DNA from: UBA1422 sp963676385
GTDB lineage: Bacteria > Bacillota > Clostridia > Peptostreptococcales > Anaerovoracaceae
Length of the DNA stretch: 64,000 nucleotides
Assembly: GCA_963676385.2 (NCBI GenBank)
Contig: CAXXMM010000006.1
Span: forward strand, 124,001 to 188,000
Reading direction: 5' to 3'
Of the stretch, positions 45,107 through 52,708 are shown piece by piece. Below the pieces are notes generated by a model. That model searched no databases, was not told where the DNA came from, and worked only from the letters and a program-made list of their open reading frames with translations. Positions within the stretch are counted from its first letter, which is position 1; each line of letters starts with the position of its first letter. The translations under genes were made by a program, and so were the position numbers.

Positions 45107-45126
45107 AATTTAACCTCTCTGAATAT

Positions 45127-45160
45127 CCAAATAGCCGATGATTCCCCATCGGCTATTTGG
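45127..45160. terminator. Perfect 14-bp hairpin between two surface-protein genes
   Basis: CCAAATAGCCGATG (45127-45140) and CATCGGCTATTTGG (45147-45160) pair fully around a 6-base loop. On the minus strand it is followed by ATATTC rather than a T run, so it may reduce expression of the next gene or protect RNA ends more than terminate. Confidence 0.6.
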
Positions 45161-45181
45161 CAAAGTTATGGTTCTATACTG

Positions 45182-47110
45182 TTATATTGTTATTTTTTTG
45201 ATGGTGGAGAATGATCCGTAAACTCGTTTCCCATCTACGTTCACATATGCTCTCACTTTGTAGTAATAAGCCTTGGTCCCTGCTTTATTCACAATTGTGT
45301 AACTGGTTTTGGATGTAACGTTTTTGACTCCCGTATACTTTCCAGTTGCAGATGTTGCTTTGTAAACAATGTACCCATCAGCGCCCTTAACAGATTTCCA
45401 CTTTAAAATCTTATTGGCCCCAGATTTTGAGACGGAAGCAATGGTTGTCTTGGATAGCGCAGGAGTCGCACTTGTCACTGCGGAGAAACCACTGGCAGTA
45501 CCTTTTTCACCTAATGTTTTTACTTTGTAGTAATACTTTTGACCGGTTTTCAGTTTTGCATTGGTGTAAGAGACTGTTGCGTTGTCACTTATGGTTGCAA
45601 CCTTCTTGTAGATTCCGCTAGTTGCCCTGTAAATTTCATAACCTGTGGCATTTTCTGCTTGAGTCCAAGTGACTTTAACACTCTGATAATCTTTTACTGA
45701 AGATGCCACCTTAATTGGTGCAGCTACTTCCTTCACAACTATAATCTGTGCATTTGCATAAGTCGTAGGCGTTTGTCCAGAAGCGACTGTATAATCCGTT
45801 CCGGTATTGCTGTACTCAAGTGGAGCACTTGCAGAATCAACCAACACAGAATAGCTGTAGTTCAATGGAACCCTCTTGTTATTACTAATATTGGTGCTAC
45901 TCTTTGACTGTGACCAATAATATGCTACAAAGAAATCACCAATACGATTTGTAATATCCACGTAGGATCCATTTGAAGTAAGAATGTATACTTTTTCTCC
46001 GGTAGCCGGTGCGCTGACATAATTGGCCAATGGTTTCCCCTGATATCTAATGTACATTGGCTTGTCCCATCCAAAATAGGTGTATGTCGTTCCATCAACC
46101 ACATTGGTGGAAGGTAATTGGCTGGAATCAGTGGCAATATTGGATCGCTTAAACGTATTGGTTACTCCATCTTTGTAAACTAAAAAGAATTGATTTTCTG
46201 CATACTTATATTTAACGGCAACCGTTGCATAATCTCCGTCACCGATAATGACCTGCTTGGCAAATCCATCATAATTTCCACTTTGATCCGATGAAAGTGT
46301 GGCCCAAGAAACCCCTAATCTTGGTGAAGCTTCCCATTTCATTCCAGCGATGAAACCAAGGTTCTGGTAATTATCCGCAATATTTGTGCCTTCGCTATCC
46401 ACACTCTGAATAGTATACCCATCCTGGCCGTCAAAGTTTGCAGGAGTGGAACTAATGATCACACCTTTTGTCATTTTTAAGACGGTTGAATTAGCATCCC
46501 CAGTTTGTCGGTACACTCGCAAAAAAGACATTTCTCTTGAATAGTCAATAAATGAGGTATACTTGGTTTCGTTGACATTGTTGGCATCCGGGACCTCATA
46601 GGTCACCTTACAGGAATAACCAACAATAGGGTTGGTAGCGCTATCATCAGATAAGCTTGCAATCGTATCCTGATAGGTAGCATTTGAAGCATGATAGGCA
46701 TCATCTTCCATGTACTGGATTGTCCAGGATGAATCATAAGTAACCCCTGTGGTTTCATCCAACAATGTCTTAAGTTTAGCACCCTTAATATTTGAGTTTT
46801 CAACGACACCATGATTGTTATAACTATATTGGACTTCCTCACCTGCCGCTTTTATCTCGGCATAAGTATAATAATATATTGCGTCTGAGGTTTCAGTCGG
46901 GATGCCCTTTGAGTCAAAAGCAATACCGTCTCCATCCCCATCCACAGCAATGTAAAATACTGCATCCTTAATGCTCCCTCCCCCATAAGGGGCCTTATCT
47001 GTAGATGCATTGGCTACATTTGTTTGAGAAATACAAAAACAAGTCGCCACCATCATGACTGATAATAGGACTGCCAATGCTTTACTCTTGTTCGAATATG
47101 TAATATTCAT
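45182..47110 (-). CDS. Secreted protein with sulfite-oxidase-like modules and C-terminal FN3 domains
   Basis: The 642-residue protein has a signal peptide (MNITYSNKSKALAVLLSVMMVATCFCISQTNVANA). Residues ~40-430 carry two module copies (YYYTYAEIKAAGEEVQYSYN... VKLKTLLDE-type; YVSAPATGEKVYILTSNGSYV). The C-terminus has two FN3-like repeats. I chose ATG 47108-47110, since the signal peptide starts there; the AAGGAG site lies about 27 bases upstream with a small hairpin between, see findings. It lies directly behind the Crp-type promoter at 47172-47215 and its product is presumably a surface-exposed binding protein. Confidence 0.8.
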   Translation of the reverse strand: MNITYSNKSKALAVLLSVMMVATCFCISQTNVANASTDKAPYGGGSIKDAVFYIAVDGDGDGIAFDSKGIPTETSDAIYYYTYAEIKAAGEEVQYSYNNHGVVENSNIKGAKLKTLLDETTGVTYDSSWTIQYMEDDAYHASNATYQDTIASLSDDSATNPIVGYSCKVTYEVPDANNVNETKYTSFIDYSREMSFLRVYRQTGDANSTVLKMTKGVIISSTPANFDGQDGYTIQSVDSEGTNIADNYQNLGFIAGMKWEASPRLGVSWATLSSDQSGNYDGFAKQVIIGDGDYATVAVKYKYAENQFFLVYKDGVTNTFKRSNIATDSSQLPSTNVVDGTTYTYFGWDKPMYIRYQGKPLANYVSAPATGEKVYILTSNGSYVDITNRIGDFFVAYYWSQSKSSTNISNNKRVPLNYSYSVLVDSASAPLEYSNTGTDYTVASGQTPTTYANAQIIVVKEVAAPIKVASSVKDYQSVKVTWTQAENATGYEIYRATSGIYKKVATISDNATVSYTNAKLKTGQKYYYKVKTLGEKGTASGFSAVTSATPALSKTTIASVSKSGANKILKWKSVKGADGYIVYKATSATGKYTGVKNVTSKTSYTIVNKAGTKAYYYKVRAYVNVDGKRVYGSFSTIKKITI

Positions 47111-47120
47111 ACCGTTATAC

Positions 47121-47136
47121 GTATAGTTTCCTATAC
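47121..47136 (-). promoter_or_regulatory. Small hairpin between ribosome site and start codon
   Basis: On the minus strand GTATAG-GAAA-CTATAC forms a hairpin between AAAGGAG and the ATG at 47110. Folded out, it brings the ribosome site to a normal distance of about 11 bases. Confidence 0.45.
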
Positions 47137-47171
47137 TCTCCTTTCTCAACAACAACTAATTGCATAACTGA

Positions 47172-47177
47172 ATTATA
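47172..47177 (-). promoter_or_regulatory. Minus 10 box of a Crp/Fnr-class II promoter
   Basis: A perfect TATAAT on the minus strand (47172-47177) predicts transcription from about 47165. The centre of the palindrome at 47198-47215 is then at exactly -41.5, the standard class II activator position. No -35 box is present, as expected for an activator-dependent promoter. Confidence 0.7.
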
Positions 47178-47197
47178 TCTTAAAATCAATATCGAAA

Positions 47198-47215
47198 ATG
47201 TTGCCCGGGCAACAT
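47198..47215. promoter_or_regulatory. Crp/Fnr-type operator palindrome, copy 1
   Basis: ATGTTGCCCGGGCAACAT is an 18-bp perfect palindrome, core TGTTGC-n4-GCAACA. It shares this core with the sites at 58702-58715 and 59549-59564 (TGTTGYnnnnRCAACA). It lies at -41.5 of the surface-protein promoter. Confidence 0.75.
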
Positions 47216-47246
47216 ATGGACTTAAATCTTTTTTGTTTCTCTATAT

Positions 47247-47277
47247 AAAAAAAGACACATCTCCATAGAAATATGCC
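47247..47277 (-). terminator. Terminator after the short module protein
   Basis: On the minus strand GGCATATTTC and GAGATGTGTC (plus-strand 47254-47277) pair through Watson-Crick and wobble bonds around TATG, followed by seven T. It ends the unit that runs from the DUF2149 region, just before the Crp promoter of the next gene. Confidence 0.65.
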
Positions 47278-47292
47278 TCAAAGTAATTAGGT

Positions 47293-47841
47293 TTATTTAC
47301 ATGTCACCTTAACCAGAAATTCTGTGCTTCTGTTTCCGTAAACATCCTTTGTAAAAACGGCTTTCATGGGTCCAAGCCCACCCTCATTGAAGTGCTCCAA
47401 ATCTTTTCCATCTTTGGCGTATGCTATTAGGACTGCATTTCCATTTTTTACTTCCTTTTGGGATGCTGCGGAAGAATAGCCATCTCCTGCTGATAAGATA
47501 AAGGTCTTGTAATCTTTTAAGATATCCCTGTCTGTGTGGTTTAATATGTATTTCAAGGTAACGCCGGTAAACGTACCTTCTTCATCTCCCTTTTGAGAAG
47601 ACTGGAGTTTGGCATACACATCCACAGACGGCATTTCTTTTATTTGATTGATTGTATAGGTTTTCAAATCTGTAACGCTACCGTTTTCATCAACAACGGA
47701 AATCGTTAGCCCGTATCCATCGGCAGCATCATTATTCCCTGATAAATTTATGTACGCAGCAACAGCAACCACCATTACCAAAAATGCAATAATAATGGCA
47801 ACAACTTTTCCGCTAATGTTAACTCTGGATTGGTTTGTCAC
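47293..47841 (-). CDS. Membrane-anchored single-module protein
   Basis: The 182-residue protein has an N-terminal signal-anchor (GKVVAIIIAFLVMVVAVAAYIN) and one extracellular copy of the locus module: TDLKTYTINQIKEMPSVDVYA, GTFTGVTLKYILNHTD, LSAGDGYSSAAS, and a C-terminal LGPMKAVFTKD...LVKVTC. The module resembles the sulfite-oxidase/molybdopterin-binding fold; the only cysteine is at the very C-terminus (VTCK), so no cysteine ligand for molybdenum sits in the usual place. It overlaps the S-like component by 23 bases. Perhaps the substrate-capture partner of that transporter. Confidence 0.72.
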   Translation of the reverse strand: MTNQSRVNISGKVVAIIIAFLVMVVAVAAYINLSGNNDAADGYGLTISVVDENGSVTDLKTYTINQIKEMPSVDVYAKLQSSQKGDEEGTFTGVTLKYILNHTDRDILKDYKTFILSAGDGYSSAASQKEVKNGNAVLIAYAKDGKDLEHFNEGGLGPMKAVFTKDVYGNRSTEFLVKVTCK

Positions 47842-48415
47842 GTTCTATTCTCCCCCTCTTTCCGGATAATCTAGGAACCAAATGGTATTTATTCATTGTT
47901 TTAAGAAGTTCCCAAGCCAACAACCCTCCCAAACATCCTGACAAGGCTGCCACCGATAAAATCAAGACCAGATACACTCCCGGAGCTTGAAAAAACAAGA
48001 TGTTAACGCAGGCAGTCCCTGTCACGTTGGCCACACCACCGGATATCACGGCACAGCCTCTGCAACAGACCCGATGCCCCATCAGGATTAATACCAAATC
48101 CATCATCACACCCGGCGCGATGTAAGTGAGAAAACTCATGACACCATGGGAGCCGATTACCCCGGTTATGACCACTAATAAGGCTTGAATCAGGGCGATG
48201 ATGGTTGCGGTGCCAACCTTTTGAACAATACCGTACCCAATCACCAGCCACATCATGTAAAGTCCCCCTACAAAAGCGCCGCTGGGAATCATGAGGGGCC
48301 CGGTTACAAGGTGCGCCAGGGGTACAACCACAGGTTTGATGGCAATGCCAATGGCCGCCATAATTGCCATGATGACCAAATCATATATGGAATATCTTTG
48401 TAACATTTTACTCAT
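47819..48415 (-). CDS. ECF transporter S component-like membrane protein
   Basis: The 198-residue protein has six hydrophobic helices and starts YSIYDLVIMAIMAAIGIAIKPVVVPLAHLVTGPLMIPSGAFVGGLYMMW, the AxxxA-rich first helix and topology of ECF substrate-binding (S) components (ThiT/BioY/HmpT-like size). No riboswitch or vitamin gene nearby reveals the ligand. It sits in the same operon as the module proteins, while the ATPases and T component are in the next unit. Overlaps the lipoprotein stop by one base (TAATG) and the module-protein start by 23 bases. Confidence 0.78.
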   Translation of the reverse strand: MSKMLQRYSIYDLVIMAIMAAIGIAIKPVVVPLAHLVTGPLMIPSGAFVGGLYMMWLVIGYGIVQKVGTATIIALIQALLVVITGVIGSHGVMSFLTYIAPGVMMDLVLILMGHRVCCRGCAVISGGVANVTGTACVNILFFQAPGVYLVLILSVAALSGCLGGLLAWELLKTMNKYHLVPRLSGKRGRIERDKPIQS

Positions 48416-49020
48416 TATTCTTCAACCACAATTGTTTCCACAAAGGATGCCCATCCTTGCATGTTAAAATCCTTCGTTTCTTTGCTGTCATAGCTTTCCT
48501 GCCCAAATACAAGTCGAAGTGGGGTGCCGTCCGCAGAATCAAAACTATCATCTTTGCTGGACAATTCTTCGTTTTTCACAATTGCCAACATGGGCTTCAC
48601 CTTTTTTCCTGTTGTATCCGTATCGTTTTTAAACGTGTAAAGATCGTTCAGTTGATCCATCTCATATTCTTTTGTATATCCATCACTGCAAATCACCTTA
48701 AATACCTTAACATCCTGAAACCCGGCTTTGGCAAAAAGCTTGCTTAATTCTACCCCAGTGTATTTTTCAATGGTTCGCTTGTTATTGGCTTCTTTACTTC
48801 TGGCACTGTATTGAATGATGGTGGTGCCAATCTTTTTGATATCTGCTAAAGACATCTGATAGGTTTGACTTGAATCCTCCCCTTGTATTTCCAAAATGAC
48901 TTTTCCATTGGTTCCACTATCCGTACTGGTTTGCTCCTGTGAATTACTGTCCCCATTCCCACAGGAGATAGCGATAGCCGCAATGACAATGCAGATGATA
49001 ATCGTTAGAATTCTTTTCAT
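48415..49020 (-). CDS. Module-containing lipoprotein
   Basis: The 201-residue protein has an N-terminal lipobox (IVIAAIAISC, cysteine near residue 20) and a single module: QTYQMSLADIKKIGTTIIQYSA, IEKYTGVELSKLFAKAG, ICSDGYTKEYEMDQL, LRLVFGQE. Lipid anchoring on the outer face is expected. Start at 49020 follows TTGAGGAGAAAA; the TTG at 49032 is part of that site. It precedes the S-like component by a one-base overlap. Confidence 0.75.
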   Translation of the reverse strand: MKRILTIIICIVIAAIAISCGNGDSNSQEQTSTDSGTNGKVILEIQGEDSSQTYQMSLADIKKIGTTIIQYSARSKEANNKRTIEKYTGVELSKLFAKAGFQDVKVFKVICSDGYTKEYEMDQLNDLYTFKNDTDTTGKKVKPMLAIVKNEELSSKDDSFDSADGTPLRLVFGQESYDSKETKDFNMQGWASFVETIVVEE

Positions 49021-49056
49021 TTTTCTCCTCAATTCATTTTTCTTTGTTATTTTTTG

Positions 49057-51168
49057 CTAGTTTCCCAGTCTGATTTCGGCCACATTTTTTACCCACTTCG
49101 CCGTTTGATTTTCAACAATCAGCCGGAGTGGCCCAAATGCATTTTCTCCCGTGTATCCCTGAGATTTTTTCGAAGGTACCAACGGTGTTCCGTCAACACT
49201 GTAGGCAAGAATAATATCCCGGGTTTCTCCGGGTTGGTATGTGCTTTCCACTCCAGAAAGTACATCTTTTACCGCAAGCTCTACTTCATATCCATCTTTG
49301 CCAATTACAGTGATTTTGTCCGGCATCTTTAGACCGTTTTTCAAATTGTCCATTACCAATTTCCTCAAAAACACCCCTTGATACGAGTTGCCGCCGCCTC
49401 CTGCGGCAAAATAATCTTTTACAGTATATGTCTCTTCAAGATTTTCCAATTGCTTTAACGTGTAGGTTCTTGTTGTTTTTGCTTGGGATCCGGATATTTT
49501 CAAAGTTGTGTCTAAATAGGTTTGGTACTCTTTTTTAGCATGGGTCCATTGTCCCTTCTTTATCCCAATGGTTATGGAGGTCACATGGTTTAGGTTTTGT
49601 AATCCTTTCAGAACCACCGGCCCTTGCTCTTTATCTATGGCTGTACCGGAAATTCTTGTGGCCAATATGGTTTCTTTCTTTGCATCCTGAAGTTCATCAA
49701 CGGTGAACGTCACTTGTTTTTCTCCATTGCTCACCGTAATTTTAGAGGCATCAACAGAAAGTCCAAGGTTTTCCAGCAGTCCAAGGAGACTTACTCCCAT
49801 ATAATCTCCCGATGTTGTCATCAAGTCAATCTGATTTTCCAAATCTCCAATGGTAACAGAAGTGTCTTCCTTCATTCCTCTTCCTGAAAAAGAAAGCTTC
49901 GTGGTAGAATAGCGGTTTTCTTCATCAAACCAACTATTTCCGCAATACACATCTATGGATTTTATTTCTTTCACCGTGGCAGCGCTCTTTTCCTTCCCAT
50001 CAGCAGGAAGTAAGGCATATAGCCTAAAATCTTTGGTTGCATGCCCATTGATGGCATATCCAAGAGCGGGTTTGATGCAGGTGACTTGAAGTTTCCCTTT
50101 TTGAGTGATGTAGTTCTCATAGTCACCGTTTAAATTCCTTAAATACCCAAGACTAAGGGTTTCAGTGCCGCCGGTTGAAAAAGTAAATTTCACACTGCCT
50201 TCTTGGGCTGTCACCCCGGCTTCATATCGAAGAAACCGCCACAAATCAGCCCCCTCAAAGAAATTTTTTGACCCATAATAGTTTCTATCCATACGATTCA
50301 GGTCTGATACGGCAAAGTCCTCAATATCCCCCAATGTATATTGGGTCTCAGTGGTGCTGTCGGTCTTGGAGGATGTGTTGTGCAAAATGACTTGAAGCGC
50401 CTTGGCATTTTTCCCCTCTCCGGTATGTATGTTGTTTTGACTTTTCCTTCCAACAATGATTTTTGCAACCCACTTGGCGTTTAAGGGCGCATTATATTCT
50501 CCGGATTCCTTTTGACCCACCGTCAATCGAATCGGTCCTCCCACATTATCGGCAGACTTATTAAACCCTTCTTTTTTACTTATTGTTTTATCAACAGCTT
50601 CACTTCCCGTAGGTCCAACAAGCGGCACGCCATCCGATCCAAAAGAAAGAAGAACCGGCAGGTTGTCTTCGGAAGCTTTGGTTGCCGACATGCTATCAAA
50701 TCTTCCATAATCATCACTTTTCAATTGATCAATGGTAAAGGCAACCGTATATCCATCTGCAGAAACCACCGTCACCGGTGTGTCTTCGTCCAAGTTCTCA
50801 TCTAATCCCAAGTATAAAAGTAAATCATACAACTTGATACCGGTAAATTTCTTGGTAGAAAAAACCGATCCACTGGTCAATAGACTATATTCGTTTTCGT
50901 ACCCCAAATGTAAATCCTTGTTATATGCCAGTTGTTCAATATTTTTAACGGAAAGCACTGTATCTTTTGTGAGTCCGCTACCAGTAAAAGTAACTGTGCT
51001 ATAAACATAGTTCCCTTTTCCATAAGAGTCCTCAGCAAAATAATTCATATGGGCGGCCGATGAATCAAGTCCTTCTGTGGAAACAAAAAAAAGAATTCCA
51101 ATTATCGCTGCAATGATAATCCCACCAATTAGAAAAATCCTTTTTTTGTGTTCAAATATTCTAGACAT
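49057..51168 (-). CDS. Membrane-anchored protein with four sulfite-oxidase-like modules
   Basis: The 703-residue protein has an N-terminal signal-anchor (KKRIFLIGGIIIAAIIGILFFVS) and four tandem modules. Each shows a ...GvkLydLL... step then ...DGYtvxft...L, with closing GPIRLTVGQKE or GPLRLIVENQ. Copies are near residues 50-240, 250-400, 405-540 and 545-703. It is the largest array of the module in the locus. It starts one base after the ExbB-like gene stop and is preceded by AGAGG. I see no conserved cysteine in the module, so metal binding through Cys is unlikely. Confidence 0.75.
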   Translation of the reverse strand: MSRIFEHKKRIFLIGGIIIAAIIGILFFVSTEGLDSSAAHMNYFAEDSYGKGNYVYSTVTFTGSGLTKDTVLSVKNIEQLAYNKDLHLGYENEYSLLTSGSVFSTKKFTGIKLYDLLLYLGLDENLDEDTPVTVVSADGYTVAFTIDQLKSDDYGRFDSMSATKASEDNLPVLLSFGSDGVPLVGPTGSEAVDKTISKKEGFNKSADNVGGPIRLTVGQKESGEYNAPLNAKWVAKIIVGRKSQNNIHTGEGKNAKALQVILHNTSSKTDSTTETQYTLGDIEDFAVSDLNRMDRNYYGSKNFFEGADLWRFLRYEAGVTAQEGSVKFTFSTGGTETLSLGYLRNLNGDYENYITQKGKLQVTCIKPALGYAINGHATKDFRLYALLPADGKEKSAATVKEIKSIDVYCGNSWFDEENRYSTTKLSFSGRGMKEDTSVTIGDLENQIDLMTTSGDYMGVSLLGLLENLGLSVDASKITVSNGEKQVTFTVDELQDAKKETILATRISGTAIDKEQGPVVLKGLQNLNHVTSITIGIKKGQWTHAKKEYQTYLDTTLKISGSQAKTTRTYTLKQLENLEETYTVKDYFAAGGGGNSYQGVFLRKLVMDNLKNGLKMPDKITVIGKDGYEVELAVKDVLSGVESTYQPGETRDIILAYSVDGTPLVPSKKSQGYTGENAFGPLRLIVENQTAKWVKNVAEIRLGN

Positions 51169-51169
51169 A

Positions 51170-51808
51170 TTAACCTCTATCAGATGCCGTTCGCATCTTA
51201 TCCAAAATACACTCCATGATGGTCTCCATAATGGACATATAGTTTTTGTACCACTTTTTTCGTATTGCCGAAATCACTAAGGCCACCGCAGCACAAAGGA
51301 GTCCCGCAATGGTTGTATCGAATGCAGTCAATAGGGATACCGACAATGTATAAGTATCTCCTTGTCCCAAGGCAATAAGGCCGGGGCCCAAAGGAATCAA
51401 CGTCCCCAACAATCCAAGCATGGGTCCGATTCTCGCGATTATATTGGAAATAGCCAATGTGGTGTCGTATTTACTTTGGTTTTCTGCCAGTAGCCTAACC
51501 GCCAAGGCCTCTCTCATTACATCTGACAATTCCGTTTGCCCTGCCAGTTCAGCCAGTAATTTCCGTTGGTGCTTCAATAGCCCGCTGGTTTCCACTACCT
51601 CCATTAGAGAAGAATCACAACTTCTAATTTTGTTGACCATTTCCGGCATTTTTACCTTTAGGTACCTGCGTGAAGTAATCCATTCACCAATGATGGATCC
51701 CAACAAAATGATTGTTATGGCAATCAGAATTAACAATATTATAACAATGGGTGTACGCATCACCGAAGCTACTGCTCGTAGGGCGTCGCTTACTGTTTGT
51801 GAAATCAT
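51170..51808 (-). CDS. MotA/TolQ/ExbB proton channel family protein
   Basis: The 212-residue protein matches ExbB/TolQ: one N-terminal helix (VIILLILIAITIILLGSIIGEW), a cytoplasmic helical part, then two C-terminal helices with the conserved MotA_ExbB core IGPMLGLLGTLIPLGPGLIAL and LLTAFDTTIAGLLCAAVALVISAIRKKW. In Gram-negative bacteria such proteins use the proton gradient with ExbD to power TonB. Here it sits beside a DUF2149 protein, a candidate ExbD analogue, within a surface-protein cluster. Confidence 0.85.
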   Translation of the reverse strand: MISQTVSDALRAVASVMRTPIVIILLILIAITIILLGSIIGEWITSRRYLKVKMPEMVNKIRSCDSSLMEVVETSGLLKHQRKLLAELAGQTELSDVMREALAVRLLAENQSKYDTTLAISNIIARIGPMLGLLGTLIPLGPGLIALGQGDTYTLSVSLLTAFDTTIAGLLCAAVALVISAIRKKWYKNYMSIMETIMECILDKMRTASDRG

Positions 51809-51851
51809 AAAAAATCGGTTCCTTTCCTGTCTCTGCTATTAAATGATTATC

Positions 51852-52364
51852 TTATTCGGCTTTCGTAAACTTCATTTCAACAACCATTTTTGTCCAATTG
51901 GATGACTCTGCATCGGGTATTAAAATTCTAATCGGCATCTCATCTTTGGATAATCTAGTATCCTGATTAGAAACGGATAAAATAATGGTTTGATGGGCCA
52001 GCAAAAATTGATGATTCAATGTGGTTGTATATCCGTCAGAAGCGATAAAGACAATGCTGGAAAAATCCTCTTGCCGATACCCATATTCCTCAAGAAATGT
52101 TGCCAACGTTGGACCAACCCCGGTAACCTCAGCACCTTCCCCGGATTGACTGGTCCCAGAAGCCTTCACACATTTTAAGGATGCCAGATGGTCTGGCGTC
52201 ACCGTAATATCTGAAGTTTCAATCCCCTTAACCACAATCTTAGTATCCCCATAAGAGGAAATATCAGTGGTAACCTTTGCACTGCACCCTGTCAGCATGA
52301 ATGTGAAAAATACAATGGTACAACAGGTAATTCCCACCAATAATCTATTCTTAAATCTAATCAT
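51852..52364 (-). CDS. Module-containing lipoprotein
   Basis: The 170-residue protein begins MIRFKNRLLVGITCCTIVFFTFMLTGC, with lipobox LTGC near residue 27, and a single module: VTPDHLASLKCVKASG, GVGPTLATFLEEYGY, IASDGYTTTLNHQFLL, and IRILIPD. Start at 52364 follows GTGGAGAAAA and overlaps the DUF2149 stop by 8 bases. Same module as the 48415 and 47293 products. Confidence 0.72.
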   Translation of the reverse strand: MIRFKNRLLVGITCCTIVFFTFMLTGCSAKVTTDISSYGDTKIVVKGIETSDITVTPDHLASLKCVKASGTSQSGEGAEVTGVGPTLATFLEEYGYRQEDFSSIVFIASDGYTTTLNHQFLLAHQTIILSVSNQDTRLSKDEMPIRILIPDAESSNWTKMVVEMKFTKAE

Positions 52365-52671
52365 TTTTCTCCACTTCAATGTAGTATTTCCCGGTTTCGG
52401 GGTCCATATATACCACTCCTTTTTTTTCTAATCCTTCACTTCCTGTTTCTTGCTTCACTTGGTCACCATTAAGATATTCCGCATTGTTCAATTCCTCTAA
52501 ATCATTTACCGATGAAATATTAACATTCCAATTCATGACCAACGCCACCATAATGCCAACAGCAAGAACCAACATCAAATCAGCCATGTTGGCAATGCCA
52601 TCTAATGGATTTACATCTTCATCATTGCTGTCCTGGGGGCGTAATTTCCCCGTTCCAAACCGTCTTAGCAT
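52357..52671 (-). CDS. DUF2149 protein, ExbD-like
   Basis: The 104-residue protein has one N-terminal helix, NMADLMLVLAVGIMVALVM (about residues 29-46), with Asp31 at its start, then a short extracellular part. The helix is very like the ExbD/TolR transmembrane segment, where an Asp carries protons (ExbD pattern ID-MLVLLIIFMVA). DUF2149 is known from methanogens next to MotA/TolQ/ExbB genes. It lies close to the ExbB-like gene here, with one lipoprotein gene between. Confidence 0.78.
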   Translation of the reverse strand: MLRRFGTGKLRPQDSNDEDVNPLDGIANMADLMLVLAVGIMVALVMNWNVNISSVNDLEELNNAEYLNGDQVKQETGSEGLEKKGVVYMDPETGKYYIEVEKND

Positions 52672-52708
52672 CTTGCTCTCCCTTAATAATTAATCCTGAT
52701 TCGTATCA

